A stretch of 64,000 nt of DNA from Sphingobacteriaceae bacterium (GCA_903642215.1 CAHJWG010000010.1:1-64000); one strand, 5' to 3'. Counted from the stretch's first letter, positions 18,193 through 26,607 are shown. Numbers and translations: made by a program. The notes: generated by a model from the sequence alone, not told the origin.

Positions 18193-19173
18193 TTAGAAAT
18201 CCTCGTCCATCGAGAACGCCTGGCTTTTCGCTTCTACGTTCAGCACGCCACTTTTCTGGTAATCGCCAACACGTTTTTCAAAGAAATTGGTTTTACCTTG
18301 CAGGGAAATCATCTCCATAAAATCAAACGGATTAGTAGCGTTATACAGTTTATCGTAACCCAATTCTACCAACCATCTATCAGCAACAAACTCAATGTAT
18401 TGTGCCATCAAATCAGCATTCATTCCAATCAAACGCACTGGCAACGCATCCGTTACAAATTCTTTTTCGATGGTTACGGCATCTGCAATAATCTCGGTTA
18501 CTTCTTCTTTAGAAAGTTGAGTTGATAACATGCTGTACAACAAACAGGCAAATTCGCAATGCAAACCTTCATCACGCGAAATCAGTTCGTTGCTGAAAGT
18601 CAATCCTGGCATCAAACCACGTTTTTTCAGCCAAAAAATAGAGCAGAAACTACCGGAAAAGAAAATACCTTCTACCGCGGCAAAAGCTACTAATCGTTGT
18701 GCAAAATTGCCGTTATTGATCCATTTTAAAGCCCATTCTGCTTTTTTCTTCACACAAGGAACGGTATCAATTGCGTGGAATAAACGGTCTTTTTCTGCCG
18801 GATTTTTGATGTACGAATCGATCAGCAGCGCATAAGTTTCTGAGTGGATATTTTCCATCATAATTTGGAAACCATAAAAACAGCGTGCCTCCGGAACCTG
18901 CACTTCGCTCATAAAATTTACCGCCAGGTTTTCGTTCACAATTCCGTCACTTGCCGCAAAAAACGCCAGCACGTGTGAAACGAAATGCCGTTCGCCGTCA
19001 CTTAAATTATCCCAATGCTTTTGATCATCGGATAAATCGATTTCTTCAGCTGTCCAAAAGCTGGCTTCGTGCTTTTTATACATTTCCCAGATAGCGGGAT
19101 AATTGATCGGCAGAATAACAAAACGATCTTTGTTTTCCCGCAGCAATACTTCATCTTTCTGATTTACAATCAT
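18193..19173 (-). CDS. nrdB: Ribonucleoside-diphosphate reductase, beta subunit (class I, diiron)
   Basis: A 326-aa radical-generating subunit. Diiron ligands are in [17 protein letters not shown] and RDEGLHCEF (E/D and His residues), and the Tyr of ENIHSETY is at the position of the radical tyrosine of E. coli NrdB (EIHSRSY-type), so it looks like a class Ia enzyme. It precedes nrdA. A 269-base leader with its own promoter-like element and a terminator-like hairpin lies upstream. Confidence 0.95.
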   Translation of the reverse strand: MIVNQKDEVLLRENKDRFVILPINYPAIWEMYKKHEASFWTAEEIDLSDDQKHWDNLSDGERHFVSHVLAFFAASDGIVNENLAVNFMSEVQVPEARCFYGFQIMMENIHSETYALLIDSYIKNPAEKDRLFHAIDTVPCVKKKAEWALKWINNGNFAQRLVAFAAVEGIFFSGSFCSIFWLKKRGLMPGLTFSNELISRDEGLHCEFACLLYSMLSTQLSKEEVTEIIADAVTIEKEFVTDALPVRLIGMNADLMAQYIEFVADRWLVELGYDKLYNATNPFDFMEMISLQGKTNFFEKRVGDYQKSGVLNVEAKSQAFSMDEDF

Positions 19174-19206
19174 TTGTAGTTTTTTTGAGTGATTTAATAA
19201 TAGTCG

Positions 19207-19245
19207 ATAAAAAAGCCTCCCTATCCGGAAGGCTCTTTTTATCGA
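19207..19245 (-). promoter_or_regulatory. Terminator-like hairpin in the nrdB leader (possible attenuator)
   Basis: GATAAAAAAGCCTCC pairs imperfectly with GGAAGGCTCTTTTTATC (a bulge and a mismatch), giving a T-rich tail on the minus strand that ends about 30 bases before the nrdB ATG. A promoter-like -7 element lies 90 bases upstream of it. It could instead be the distant terminator of msrB. Confidence 0.5.
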
Positions 19246-19333
19246 TATAATTTATTGTTGTTTTTTCAAAGTAGACCGGTAATTCCTTAACTGTTTACCG
19301 TTTGGTTAAAAGCTGTTAACGCTGCCTTTGATA

Positions 19334-19341
19334 CAAATATA
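19334..19341 (-). promoter_or_regulatory. -7 element (TATATTTG) in the nrdB leader
   Basis: TAnnTTTG on the minus strand, upstream of the hairpin and nrdB. A DnaA-box-like TTATCCACA lies at 19389-19397 on the plus strand. Confidence 0.5.
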
Positions 19342-19442
19342 GGCTTTGAAAAAGCCTCGGGAAAGATGAAGTTTTAAACAAATTTAAAGTTATCCACATT
19401 AATAACATGATCAACTTTTTATCGTAAAAAGAAAGCTTTTTA

Positions 19443-19814
19443 TTAAGCTGAAGCCGTTGCCGGTATAAATTTCATCGAAATTGAGTTTACACAATGGCGT
19501 GTATTTTTAGGAGTAAACCGTTCGCCGGTAAAAACATGGCCCAAATGCGCGCCGCAGGTATTGCATACAATCTCCACTCTTCTACCATCACGATCAGCTA
19601 CCCGTTTTACCGCTCCCGGAATTTCATCATCAAAACTTGGCCAGCCGCAATGCGATTCAAATTTCGTATCGGAAGTGTAAAGCGGCGTGTTGCACTGGCG
19701 ACAAACGTAAGTTCCGGCATCTTTTAAATTGGTGTATTCGCCGGTAAAAGGCCGCTCGGTTCCTTTGTGCAAAATCACGTATTCTTCTTCGGGTGTTAAT
19801 TTATTGTATTCCAT
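19443..19814 (-). CDS. msrB: Peptide-methionine (R)-S-oxide reductase MsrB
   Basis: A 123-aa enzyme that reduces the R epimer of methionine sulfoxide. Zinc cysteines are in CRQCNTPLY and [10 protein letters not shown], and the catalytic Cys is in [12 protein letters not shown] near the C-terminus. There is no signal peptide, so it is cytoplasmic. MsrA is encoded separately at 26012-26503. Confidence 0.94.
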   Translation of the reverse strand: MEYNKLTPEEEYVILHKGTERPFTGEYTNLKDAGTYVCRQCNTPLYTSDTKFESHCGWPSFDDEIPGAVKRVADRDGRRVEIVCNTCGAHLGHVFTGERFTPKNTRHCVNSISMKFIPATASA

Positions 19815-19892
19815 TTTTTATTTGTGTTGAGCTATTAATAACGCCAAATTCCGGTTTTGAGTTTGAAGCCGAGTTTGTGTTGACTTTTTGCT

Positions 19893-19905
19893 GATAAAAG
19901 AAGTA
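19893..19905 (-). repeat. Dispersed motif copy
   Basis: GATAAAAGAAGTA on the plus strand, perfect, intergenic upstream of msrB. Confidence 0.75.
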
Positions 19906-19953
19906 TGGGAAGGAGACGGAAAGTTAGGAAGACTGGAAGTCGGAAAGTAAAAT

Positions 19954-20038
19954 TGTCATCCCGACCGTAGGGAGGGATCTTCGTCGAACTCAAAAGCTTT
20001 ATTTTTTAAAGAAGATCTCTCCTAATGTCGAGATGACA
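19954..20038. repeat. 85-bp palindromic intergenic element
   Basis: Imperfect 28-29-base terminal inverted repeats beginning TGTCATC and ending GATGACA (about 24 of 28 positions match, one indel) surround a ~27-base loop. This resembles the small palindromic repeats common in Bacteroidetes spacers. It lies just after the serine hydrolase gene and could act as a terminator or MITE-like unit. Confidence 0.7.
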
Positions 20039-20053
20039 GCAAAAAAAGTACTA

Positions 20054-21586
20054 TCACTTCTCCACAAAATCCAAATGAAACTCCTGAATCTTCGCCGGGT
20101 TTTCGGGTGATAAAGTGAATGCTATTTTTATCGTACCTTTTTCGCCGTGCATCAAAAAATAACCGCGCAACTGGTTTTCGGCAACTAAATCATCTACCGA
20201 AACAATTTTTCCGGCTTTAGCAAAGGCAGTTGTGGCATCTACTTTTAGTTTTTCGGGGAAATAATCCAGCCAAAAATTATCTGCAAAGATCGGATTGGAT
20301 TTGGCGTTTTCCCAATCGGGCAACAATCTAATCAGTTCGTTTTTACGCTGATTTAAAATGGCCGAAGCTGGCAAAACGCGCGGTTTTATCTTTGAAATCG
20401 CCAGCAAAGTATCCAAAACAATTTTATTTACGGCACCGGCATTCGCATAAGTCAGGTTAGCAAAAGAAACAATACCGATGCCATATTCGGGCATTATGCG
20501 CCAATTGCTGCCAAAACCGGGCAAACCGCCGGTGTGGGCAATATAAATTTTGTTATCGCAATCTTTTGTCCAGCTCAACCCATAACCATAAGCAGAAACC
20601 GTTGGGCAAACACGGCCGTTGGTTAGTTTAGCATTAACATTGAGCGAGGAAATATCCCAGGGAAACTGCATTTCGCGGACGGAGCTTCTTTTAACAGGTA
20701 AAATTTCGGCATCATCGCGCGCCGGCCAGGCGGAAAGATGAAGCGACATATATTTGCTAAAATCCTCAATCGTAGTAATCATCCCGCCCATCGCACCGTA
20801 AGAACCATCGTGCAAAAGCGGCTGCTCCACCCATTTATTGTCCAGCCAGCGGTAGCCATGCGCCAGTTGTTCTTTGGGAACTTTAGCATATTCCCAATAA
20901 GTATGCATCATTCCCAATGGCTTCAAAATGTTATCCGTAATATATTGCTCATAAGTTTTGCCCGAAACCTTTTTAATGATATAACCTAACGTGGCAAAAC
21001 CGAGGTTGCTATACTCGTAACCGCTTCCGGGATTGGTGGAAAAGGAAACACCTTTTTTATAAATGGCCAGCAATTCCTCGTCGGTATCCGCCAGCTGCCG
21101 GTCGCCCCAGGGGTTATCTTCCGGGAAACCTGCCGAATGCGTTAACAGGTTTCTGATGGTTATGGGCGAACCATCTTTGGTTAAATAATACGTGTTTTTG
21201 ATCTCCGGGATATACAAACTAACCGGATCGTCCAGCTTTAATTTGCCTTCATCGCGCAGTTTTAAAATTGCCATGGCGGTAAAACTTTTAGTCATGGAAG
21301 CGATACGAAAAGCAGAATTAGTGGTAGCCAAGATTTTAGCGTTGAGGTTTGTATAACCGATATTACCGGTGTGCACTAATTTTCCATCAACCACAATGCC
21401 GTAAACCAACGCCGGGAAATGGTTTTGCGCCGCATAATCCTTGTAAAGCTGATCGATTACCGGGAAAGTCGCTTCTATTTTTTTATTTCTATCGGAATCT
21501 GTAAAAGCAGCGGGTTTGTAGTTTTGGGCGATGGAAGTAAAATAGCAGCCGAAAAGCAGTGCAGTAAAAGTAAATTTTTGGAACAT
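20054..21586 (-). CDS. Serine hydrolase (class C beta-lactamase/DD-peptidase family), secreted
   Basis: A 510-aa protein with a signal peptide (hydrophobic FTFTALLFGCYFTSIAQ). The active-site serine motif is SMTK (S-x-x-K) and the second motif is YSN in YEYSNLGFATLG; HTGGLPGFG follows as the third element. A C-terminal domain of ~120 residues extends past the hydrolase fold, as in many Bacteroidetes members. I start at MFQKFTF because the signal peptide begins there, not at the MILNQPN start at 21607. Substrate unknown; not necessarily a resistance enzyme. Confidence 0.85.
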   Translation of the reverse strand: MFQKFTFTALLFGCYFTSIAQNYKPAAFTDSDRNKKIEATFPVIDQLYKDYAAQNHFPALVYGIVVDGKLVHTGNIGYTNLNAKILATTNSAFRIASMTKSFTAMAILKLRDEGKLKLDDPVSLYIPEIKNTYYLTKDGSPITIRNLLTHSAGFPEDNPWGDRQLADTDEELLAIYKKGVSFSTNPGSGYEYSNLGFATLGYIIKKVSGKTYEQYITDNILKPLGMMHTYWEYAKVPKEQLAHGYRWLDNKWVEQPLLHDGSYGAMGGMITTIEDFSKYMSLHLSAWPARDDAEILPVKRSSVREMQFPWDISSLNVNAKLTNGRVCPTVSAYGYGLSWTKDCDNKIYIAHTGGLPGFGSNWRIMPEYGIGIVSFANLTYANAGAVNKIVLDTLLAISKIKPRVLPASAILNQRKNELIRLLPDWENAKSNPIFADNFWLDYFPEKLKVDATTAFAKAGKIVSVDDLVAENQLRGYFLMHGEKGTIKIAFTLSPENPAKIQEFHLDFVEK

Positions 21587-21647
21587 ATTGGGTTGATTTA
21601 AAATCACAATCTACAAAAAATTTGGTGGTTTTTTGAGGAGAAATGGA

Positions 21648-21660
21648 TGCTTCTTTTATC
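21648..21660 (+). repeat. Dispersed motif copy (TGCTTCTTTTATC)
   Basis: Perfect core followed by AGT and AGAAAATT, intergenic. Confidence 0.8.
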
Positions 21661-21854
21661 AGTAGAAAATTGTATTCAAGCGGGTTTACAACCCTATCTT
21701 GTCGTTCTTTTTGCTTGATCAAAAAGAACCAAAAATTCAAGACAAACCCGATCGCCTCCGGGCGTTTTGTCTTCCCTGCGCACCTGGGTGGCTACCTTGC
21801 ACGCGGCTTTGCAAGAGTTTATAAATTAGGTAATAAAAGAAGTATTCCCAGTTT

Positions 21855-21932
21855 TGTCATGCCGAAATTTATTCAGCATCTCACAGGACAAGTTTGCAAA
21901 TTGGAGAATCCTTCGACAAGCTCAGGAGGACA
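21855..21932. repeat. Degenerate palindromic element
   Basis: Begins TGTCATGCCGAA and ends CTCAGGAGGACA, resembling the same TGTCAT...GACA palindrome type as 19954-20038, but with arms that no longer pair well. Confidence 0.45.
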
Positions 21933-21973
21933 AGGTGGGAACTGATTCGATAGCATTAATCAGAAAAACAAGC

Positions 21974-21986
21974 GGTAAAAGAAGCA
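21974..21986 (-). repeat. Dispersed motif copy
   Basis: GGTAAAAGAAGCA on the plus strand, perfect, in the centre of the composite inverted repeat. Confidence 0.7.
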
Positions 21987-22184
21987 TTTACCCAACAACT
22001 AATCATCCAACAAAATCGTGTGCAAAGTAATTATTACACAGAGCCATCTGCAAAGTAGCCACGCAGGCGCGCTGGGCTGAATGCCGCCCGGCTGAGGGAT
22101 TCGGGATTCTTGAATTTTTGGTTCTTTTGTTTCAAGACAAAAGAACAGAACCTCAAGCAACCGCAGGTTTGCTTATCTTGAACA

Positions 22185-22197
22185 TGCTTCTTTTATC
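22185..22197 (+). repeat. Dispersed motif copy (TGCTTCTTTTATC)
   Basis: Perfect core followed by GAC and ATAAATTT, intergenic. Confidence 0.8.
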
Positions 22198-22265
22198 GAC
22201 ATAAATTTGATGAAAATATCTCCCTTCAGTCGATTTGACAAACCCATCTATCAAAAGACAAAAAC

Positions 22266-22296
22266 AAAAAATCCCGGTTAAAAAACCAGGATTTTA
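22266..22296 (-). terminator. sucD terminator
   Basis: AAAATCC-GGTT (22268-22279) pairs with AACC-GGATTTT (22284-22295) around one mismatch, with A-runs giving a T-tract on the minus strand. Confidence 0.75.
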
Positions 22297-22337
22297 AAAT
22301 ATTAAAGAAGTAAAACTCTTATCCTTTTACCTAAAAA

Positions 22338-23216
22338 CTAACTCAACTTAGCCAGTTCCTCCGCCATTGCAGCACCAATCTCCGCAGGAGATTCTACCAC
22401 GCGAATACCGCATTCTGTCATAATTTTCATTTTTGCAGCAGCCGTATCATCGGCACCGCCAACAATTGCACCGGCGTGGCCCATGCGGCGTCCCGGAGGC
22501 GCAGTTTGTCCGGCGATAAAGCCAACAACCGGTTTGGTACCATTATCTCTGATCCATAATGCCGCTTCTGCTTCCATACCGCCGCCAATTTCACCAATCA
22601 TGATGATGCCGTGCGTTTCCGGATCGTTCATCAGCAATTCAACCGCTTCCTTGGTTGGTGTTCCGATAATCGGATCACCGCCAATACCAATTGCCGTAGT
22701 AATACCTAAACCAGCTTTAACTACCTGATCTACCGCTTCGTAAGTTAACGTGCCGGATTTAGAAACCACGCCTACATTTCCTTTTTTGAAGATAAAGCCC
22801 GGCATAATACCAATCTTCGCTTCATCCGCAGTAATAATTCCCGGACAATTCGGACCGATCAAACGGCAATCACGATCCGTAATATATTCTTTCACCTGGA
22901 TCATATCCTTCGTCGGGATACCTTCCGTAATGCAAACAATCACTTTAATACCCGCATCGGCAGCTTCCATAATCGCATCCGCAGCAAAAGCCGGCGGCAC
23001 AAAAATAATCGAAACATCGGCACCGGTTTGGTCAACTGCATCTTTTACCGTGTTAAAAACCGGCCGTTCCAAATGCTGCTGACCGCCTTTGCCCGGCGTA
23101 ACACCGCCCACCAATTGGGTTCCGTACGCAATCATTTGCGAAGCATGGTACGTGCCTTCATTGCCGGTAAAACCCTGCACAATCACTTTAGAATCTTTGT
23201 TTACAAGAACGCTCAT
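22338..23216 (-). CDS. sucD: Succinyl-CoA ligase (ADP-forming) alpha subunit
   Basis: A 292-aa TCA-cycle enzyme subunit that binds CoA and carries the phosphohistidine. The N-terminal CoA-binding Rossmann region has [20 protein letters not shown] lies near residue 122, and the phosphorylated His is in [13 protein letters not shown] near residue 245. The beta subunit gene sucC is not adjacent, which is common in this phylum. TAGCTTTG on the minus strand at 23236-23243 is a plausible -7 element. Confidence 0.94.
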   Translation of the reverse strand: MSVLVNKDSKVIVQGFTGNEGTYHASQMIAYGTQLVGGVTPGKGGQQHLERPVFNTVKDAVDQTGADVSIIFVPPAFAADAIMEAADAGIKVIVCITEGIPTKDMIQVKEYITDRDCRLIGPNCPGIITADEAKIGIMPGFIFKKGNVGVVSKSGTLTYEAVDQVVKAGLGITTAIGIGGDPIIGTPTKEAVELLMNDPETHGIIMIGEIGGGMEAEAALWIRDNGTKPVVGFIAGQTAPPGRRMGHAGAIVGGADDTAAAKMKIMTECGIRVVESPAEIGAAMAEELAKLS

Positions 23217-23235
23217 GTTGTTTTCTTTATGAAGG

Positions 23236-23243
23236 CAAAGCTA
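23236..23243 (-). promoter_or_regulatory. sucD -7 element (TAGCTTTG)
   Basis: TAnnTTTG on the minus strand, 19 bases before the sucD start. Confidence 0.5.
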
Positions 23244-23286
23244 AATTTTTTTGGCAAAAGCAGATAATCAGATTCATCTTTTGTAA

Positions 23287-23299
23287 TACTGTTTTTATC
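23287..23299 (+). repeat. Dispersed motif copy (TACTGTTTTTATC)
   Basis: Perfect GT-subtype core followed by AGT and GTAAATT, intergenic. Confidence 0.75.
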
Positions 23300-23346
23300 A
23301 GTGTAAATTCTTCATCTGTTTAGCGTGAGCCTTTTATTTATGAGCA

Positions 23347-23565
23347 GGCTGTTTTTATTGGCATTTCAAATTCCACTCTTTTCAATCTTCTTCGCTCCTC
23401 GCTCTTTTTAATTCTTCCTCGCTCCCGCTCTTTCAAATAATTTGGGCGTGCCCGGCCCCCGCCGGTCGGGCTTTCCGTTGCAAATCCTCGCTGCGCTGCG
23501 GGTTTTCCACTGCAATCCCTCACGCGCATGATGGGCAACCTTGCAAGCGGCTCATCCACTTTAAA
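23347..23565. repeat. GC-rich intergenic repeat between sucD and the symporter gene
   Basis: A stretch of GGGCGTGCCCGG-, GGTCGGGCTTTCCG- and GCTGCGCTGCGGGTTTTCC-type words, much richer in G+C than its surroundings. A 73-codon minus-strand open frame in it encodes a basic, low-complexity peptide and is not a gene. Its end (GCAACCTTGCAAGCGGCT) resembles the word at 21790-21815, linking it to the composite element there. A degenerate motif copy (23347-23359) starts it and a perfect one ends it. Confidence 0.65.
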
Positions 23566-23573
23566 AAAACACC

Positions 23574-23586
23574 GATAAAAACAGCA
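23574..23586 (-). repeat. Dispersed motif copy (GT subtype) abutting a stop codon
   Basis: GATAAAAACAGCA on the plus strand, perfect, immediately next to the stop of the symporter gene. Confidence 0.75.
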
Positions 23587-24828
23587 TCACTCAATTGCTT
23601 TCAAATATTTGGCTTCATCAAATTCTTTCTCGCTTTTGGCAATGACTACGCTGGCAATTCCGTTACCAATCATGTTGGTTATCGCCCGCGCTTCCGACAT
23701 AAATCGATCCACGCCCAGCAAAATTGCAATCCCTTCCACCGGAATCACTTTAATCGCCGCCAGTGTGCTACTCAACACAATAAAACCGCTGCCCGTAACG
23801 CCGGCCGCACCTTTAGAAGTCACCATCAAAATACCAATAATTGTTAACTGCTGCGCCAGCGATAAATCAATATGGAAAACCTGCGCCAAAAATATCACGC
23901 TCATGGAAAGATAAATCGTTGTTCCATCCAAATTAAAAGAATAACCGGTCGGAATAACTAAACCCACAACCGGCTTGGCACAACCAAATTGTTCCATTTT
24001 TAACATCATGCTCGGCAGTACAGATTCGGAAGACGAAGTTCCCAAAACAATCAAAATCTCTGCCCGAATAAACTTTAAATAACGCCACAAACTGAATTTA
24101 TAAATCCGGCAAATCGCATTCAAAACCACAAAAATAAACAGAATCATGGTGATGTAAACGCAAGCCATCAGCTTAACCATCGGTAGTAAAGCACTGATGC
24201 CGTAAGTGCCAACGGTAAAAGCCATCCCGCCGAAAGCACCGATTGGGGCCAGCCGCATCACCACTTTCATGATGTTGAAAAACACTTTAGACAATTTATC
24301 TAATCCGCGTAAAATCGAACTGCCTTCGCCGGCCATTTTGTTCAACCCATAACCAAAAAGAATGGCAAAAAACAGTATCTGCAAAATATCGCCGCTGGCA
24401 AAAGATTCAATGATGTTGTGCGGAATAATATGCGTGATAAACTCGCCCCATTTCATCTCCGCCGCTTTTTCCTGGTAAACAGCAATTTTGCTAACATCGA
24501 TAGAGGCACTTGGTTTAAAACCGTTTCCAGGCTTGATCACGTTGGCAACAATGATTCCAATTAGCAGCGCAAACGTGGTAATCAGTTCAAAATAAAGTAA
24601 AGCTTTACCACCAACGCGGCCAACTTTTTTCATGTCGCCCATGTTGGCAATACCGAGCACGATCGTTAAAAAAATGATCGGCGCAATCAGCATATTAATC
24701 AGGTTGATAAAAGAAGTACTGATCAGTTTGGCAGTTGCGGCAAAGCTCGGAAACAAAAAGCCGGTTAAAGCACCGGCGATAATTGCAGCAATAACTTGGA
24801 AAGTAAGGTTGGAGAAAAGTTTTTTCAT
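23587..24828 (-). CDS. Dicarboxylate/amino acid:cation symporter (DctA/GltP family)
   Basis: A 413-aa inner-membrane transporter with about eight hydrophobic segments and the family signature regions: the serine-rich hairpin VLGTSSSESVLPSMM and the TM7 motif YSFNLDGTTIY, which bind cation and substrate in GltPh-type carriers. It would import C4-dicarboxylates, glutamate or aspartate; which one cannot be told. A perfect dispersed-motif copy lies inside (24706-24718). Confidence 0.9.
   Translation of the reverse strand: MKKLFSNLTFQVIAAIIAGALTGFLFPSFAATAKLISTSFINLINMLIAPIIFLTIVLGIANMGDMKKVGRVGGKALLYFELITTFALLIGIIVANVIKPGNGFKPSASIDVSKIAVYQEKAAEMKWGEFITHIIPHNIIESFASGDILQILFFAILFGYGLNKMAGEGSSILRGLDKLSKVFFNIMKVVMRLAPIGAFGGMAFTVGTYGISALLPMVKLMACVYITMILFIFVVLNAICRIYKFSLWRYLKFIRAEILIVLGTSSSESVLPSMMLKMEQFGCAKPVVGLVIPTGYSFNLDGTTIYLSMSVIFLAQVFHIDLSLAQQLTIIGILMVTSKGAAGVTGSGFIVLSSTLAAIKVIPVEGIAILLGVDRFMSEARAITNMIGNGIASVVIAKSEKEFDEAKYLKAIE
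24706..24718 (-). repeat. Dispersed motif copy inside the symporter gene
   Basis: GATAAAAGAAGTA on the plus strand, perfect; the core lies in the coding strand orientation. Confidence 0.7.
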
Positions 24829-24858
24829 GATGTATCCGCCAAAAATTTGGGTAAGATA

Positions 24859-25143
24859 CTATCTTTTACTGATTTTATTACCAGTAATTTGCCGTTGAAG
24901 ATTACACTTAAAACGACTCATCGTTTCGCTCCTCAACAGTAAATGTTTGGTGCTGCGGCCCTGCACGCGTTTGCGCCAGCGTTTAAAGCTCTGCGGTTTT
25001 AATTCGCGGCGCATCAGTTCGATGGTTTCCTGTTCTTTTAAATTAAACTGGAAATCGATGGCTTCAAAAGGTGTACGATCTTCCCAGGCCATTTCGATGA
25101 TGCGGTCGGTATCTATTTGATTGAATGTTTTGAGTGTTTGCAT
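24859..25143 (-). CDS. TIGR03643 family protein (DUF2805)
   Basis: A 94-aa basic protein. The segment DTDRIIEMAWEDRTPFEAIDFQFNL followed by RRELKPQSFKRWRKRVQGR is the pattern of the TIGR03643/DUF2805 family, often found near photolyase or cryptochrome genes, though none is seen here. It is likely DNA- or nucleic-acid-associated by charge only. It lies 30 bases upstream of the symporter gene and could share its transcript. Confidence 0.75.
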   Translation of the reverse strand: MQTLKTFNQIDTDRIIEMAWEDRTPFEAIDFQFNLKEQETIELMRRELKPQSFKRWRKRVQGRSTKHLLLRSETMSRFKCNLQRQITGNKISKR

Positions 25144-25239
25144 GGTTTTTAAACCGGAATTTGTTTATTCTGGTTTTAACTAAAATAAAATTTAGGCAGA
25201 TAAAAAGTCTATGCGTTCATTTATCCGTCAAGAAATATT

Positions 25240-25661
25240 TCAAACAATTCGCCTGTTGAAATAAATTTGTTCCAGCCTTTTTTGTGTCAGGCCGTTTATC
25301 AATACTTTGTCGCCTGTCCACAATTTGACATTTAAATACTCTGTTAAAGCAACAAATTCAGTATCGTCCACATCAATGTTGGTAGTTAATAATTCTGCCT
25401 GCTTATAGATAGCCGTTGGAATTAATTGGACATTGATAAATTTAATTTTACTTGTAATAAAGGCGATAACACGAGATAATTCTAAATCAGAATAAGATGA
25501 AAGTTTCAAAAGCTTAATCCTATGCTTTTCTATTTCTACTAAAAGTTGTTTTGTAGCATAGAAACTAAGTTCAAATTTTTGCTGAAAAGAATATTAGAAA
25601 TTCGACTATTTGCAGTTAAGATTGCGCTAAAAACAATGTTAGTATCTACAACAATCTTCAC
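25240..25661 (-). pseudogene. PIN-domain toxin gene with a one-base frameshift
   Basis: The start is GTG 25661, overlapping the antitoxin stop as GTGA. The first frame reads KIVVDTNIVFSAIL, the classic PIN N-terminus with the catalytic Asp in VDTN, then runs into a stop. The homologous continuation (KFELSFYATKQLLVEIEKHR onward to IYFNRRIV) is in another frame. The two frames join if one base is added near 25576-25589, where a run of five A and a run of four T lie on the coding strand. The repaired protein would be ~140 aa, the normal size for TIGR00305-type PIN toxins. This could be inactivation, slippage-based switching or a sequencing error. Confidence 0.8.
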
Positions 25662-25861
25662 AAATTTAATTTTGATCTGGTTCTATCCCAGCGGCCTTTT
25701 TTAACTTCTTTTACCAAATCATCCACGTCTTGCTGAGTAGCTTTTGATTTTTTTGTTATTTGGGTATATTCATAAAAATCAATTAAAGCCTGTAAATCTT
25801 CAATACCAATATCTGCCGGTAACCGAAATATCACCTCATCTTTGGTTCTTTCAATTTGCAT
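25658..25861 (-). CDS. Antitoxin partner of the PIN toxin
   Basis: A 67-aa protein with an N-terminal MQIERTKDEVIFRLPADIG strand region, compatible with an AbrB/DUF2281-like DNA-binding fold, and a charged C-terminal toxin-binding tail (DVDDLVKEVKKGRWDRTRSKL). The assignment rests mainly on size and on the 4-base overlap with the PIN gene. The frame is intact although the toxin is broken. Confidence 0.65.
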   Translation of the reverse strand: MQIERTKDEVIFRLPADIGIEDLQALIDFYEYTQITKKSKATQQDVDDLVKEVKKGRWDRTRSKLNL

Positions 25862-25947
25862 GATTGTAGTTTTTAATAATGATAAAGATACTTTTTCTCA
25901 ATTAAATGTGGAAATAACTGTTAAGTTAGTATAAAAATAGCAGGCAA

Positions 25948-25990
25948 AAATTTCGCCTGAACAACGCAATAATTGTTCAGGCGAAAAATA
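25948..25990 (-). terminator. msrA terminator
   Basis: A perfect 14-bp stem (25951-25964 with 25973-25986), 8-base loop, A-runs on the left giving a T-tract on the minus strand. Confidence 0.9.
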
Positions 25991-26011
25991 ACAAATGACA
26001 ATTTTAGTTTT

Positions 26012-26503
26012 TTACGCTAAAGCCCACTCCGGTCTTTCATAGTGGCAAGTATAACCGTAAGGATGTTTTTGCAGGTAATTTTGATGCTCTTCCTCGGCAT
26101 TCCAAAAATCCTTTGCCGGCACAACTTCGGTAACTATTTTTCCAGGCCATTTTCCGGATGCTTCCATCTCAGCAATTAGGGTTTGCGCAGTTTCTTTTTG
26201 TGTATCATTCAAGAAAAATATCGCAGAACGATAAGATGCGCCCATATCATTTCCCTGCCTGTTTCGCGTCGTGGGATTATGAATCTGGAAAAAATATTCC
26301 AGTAATTTTCGGTAAGACAATTGTGCCGGATCAAATACAATTTCGATCCCTTCCGCATGTGTGCCGTGATTGCGGTAAGTTGCATTTGGCACATCGCCGC
26401 CGGTATAGCCAACTACGGTAGAAATAACGCCGGGCTGATGCCTGAACAATTCTTCCACTCCCCAAAAACACCCGCCGGCTAAAATGGCTTTTTCAGTATC
26501 CAT
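26012..26503 (-). CDS. msrA: Peptide-methionine (S)-S-oxide reductase MsrA
   Basis: A 163-aa enzyme that reduces S-methionine sulfoxide. The catalytic cysteine is in the canonical [10 protein letters not shown] motif at residues ~10-19, and [13 protein letters not shown] matches the substrate-binding region. It has no signal peptide. It complements MsrB and the MsrP-like protein encoded at 29865-30665. Confidence 0.95.
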   Translation of the reverse strand: MDTEKAILAGGCFWGVEELFRHQPGVISTVVGYTGGDVPNATYRNHGTHAEGIEIVFDPAQLSYRKLLEYFFQIHNPTTRNRQGNDMGASYRSAIFFLNDTQKETAQTLIAEMEASGKWPGKIVTEVVPAKDFWNAEEEHQNYLQKHPYGYTCHYERPEWALA

Positions 26504-26586
26504 ATAAATTAATTTTTGTTGATTTTAAAAGATAGAACACATAGATAATTAATAAGGTTTTTGTGTTGAAACATGCAATTGTAAAA

Positions 26587-26599
26587 TGCTGTTTTTACC
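26587..26599 (+). repeat. Dispersed motif copy (TGCTGTTTTTACC)
   Basis: Perfect GT-subtype core, 9 bases after the stop of the exporter gene. Confidence 0.75.
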
Positions 26600-26607
26600 G
26601 GTGTTTT

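Larger units (their letters stand above)
21704..22146. repeat. Large composite inverted repeat (~440 bp)
   Basis: A perfect 20-base word at 21722-21741 recurs inverted at 22109-22128, and a 19-base word at 21783-21801 recurs inverted at 22049-22067 with two mismatches. Each outer end forms its own hairpin (GTTCTTTTTG/CAAAAAGAAC at 21704-21729; GTTCTTTTGT/ACAAAAGAAC at 22121-22146). The centre is unrelated sequence with other repeats. No coding potential. Confidence 0.75.
21587..22337. other. 751-bp gene-free, repeat-rich spacer
   Basis: No credible gene. It contains perfect dispersed-motif copies at 21648, 21974 and 22185, a large inverted element (21704-22146), a degenerate palindrome (21855-21932), and the sucD terminator. 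Short open frames here are repeat-derived. Confidence 0.75.

Noticed and set aside
19174-19442. Cobalamin riboswitch or NrdR box ahead of nrdB
   Set aside because: No B12-box-like conserved stretch and no pair of NrdR boxes could be made out; only a generic hairpin and a promoter element are supported.
21587-22337. Insertion sequence or transposase remnant
   Set aside because: Inverted repeats exist, but no transposase-like reading frame or target duplication could be identified.
23338-23559. 73-codon minus-strand open frame
   Set aside because: It lies wholly within the GC-rich spacer repeat, is low-complexity and basic, and has no neighbour or promoter support.
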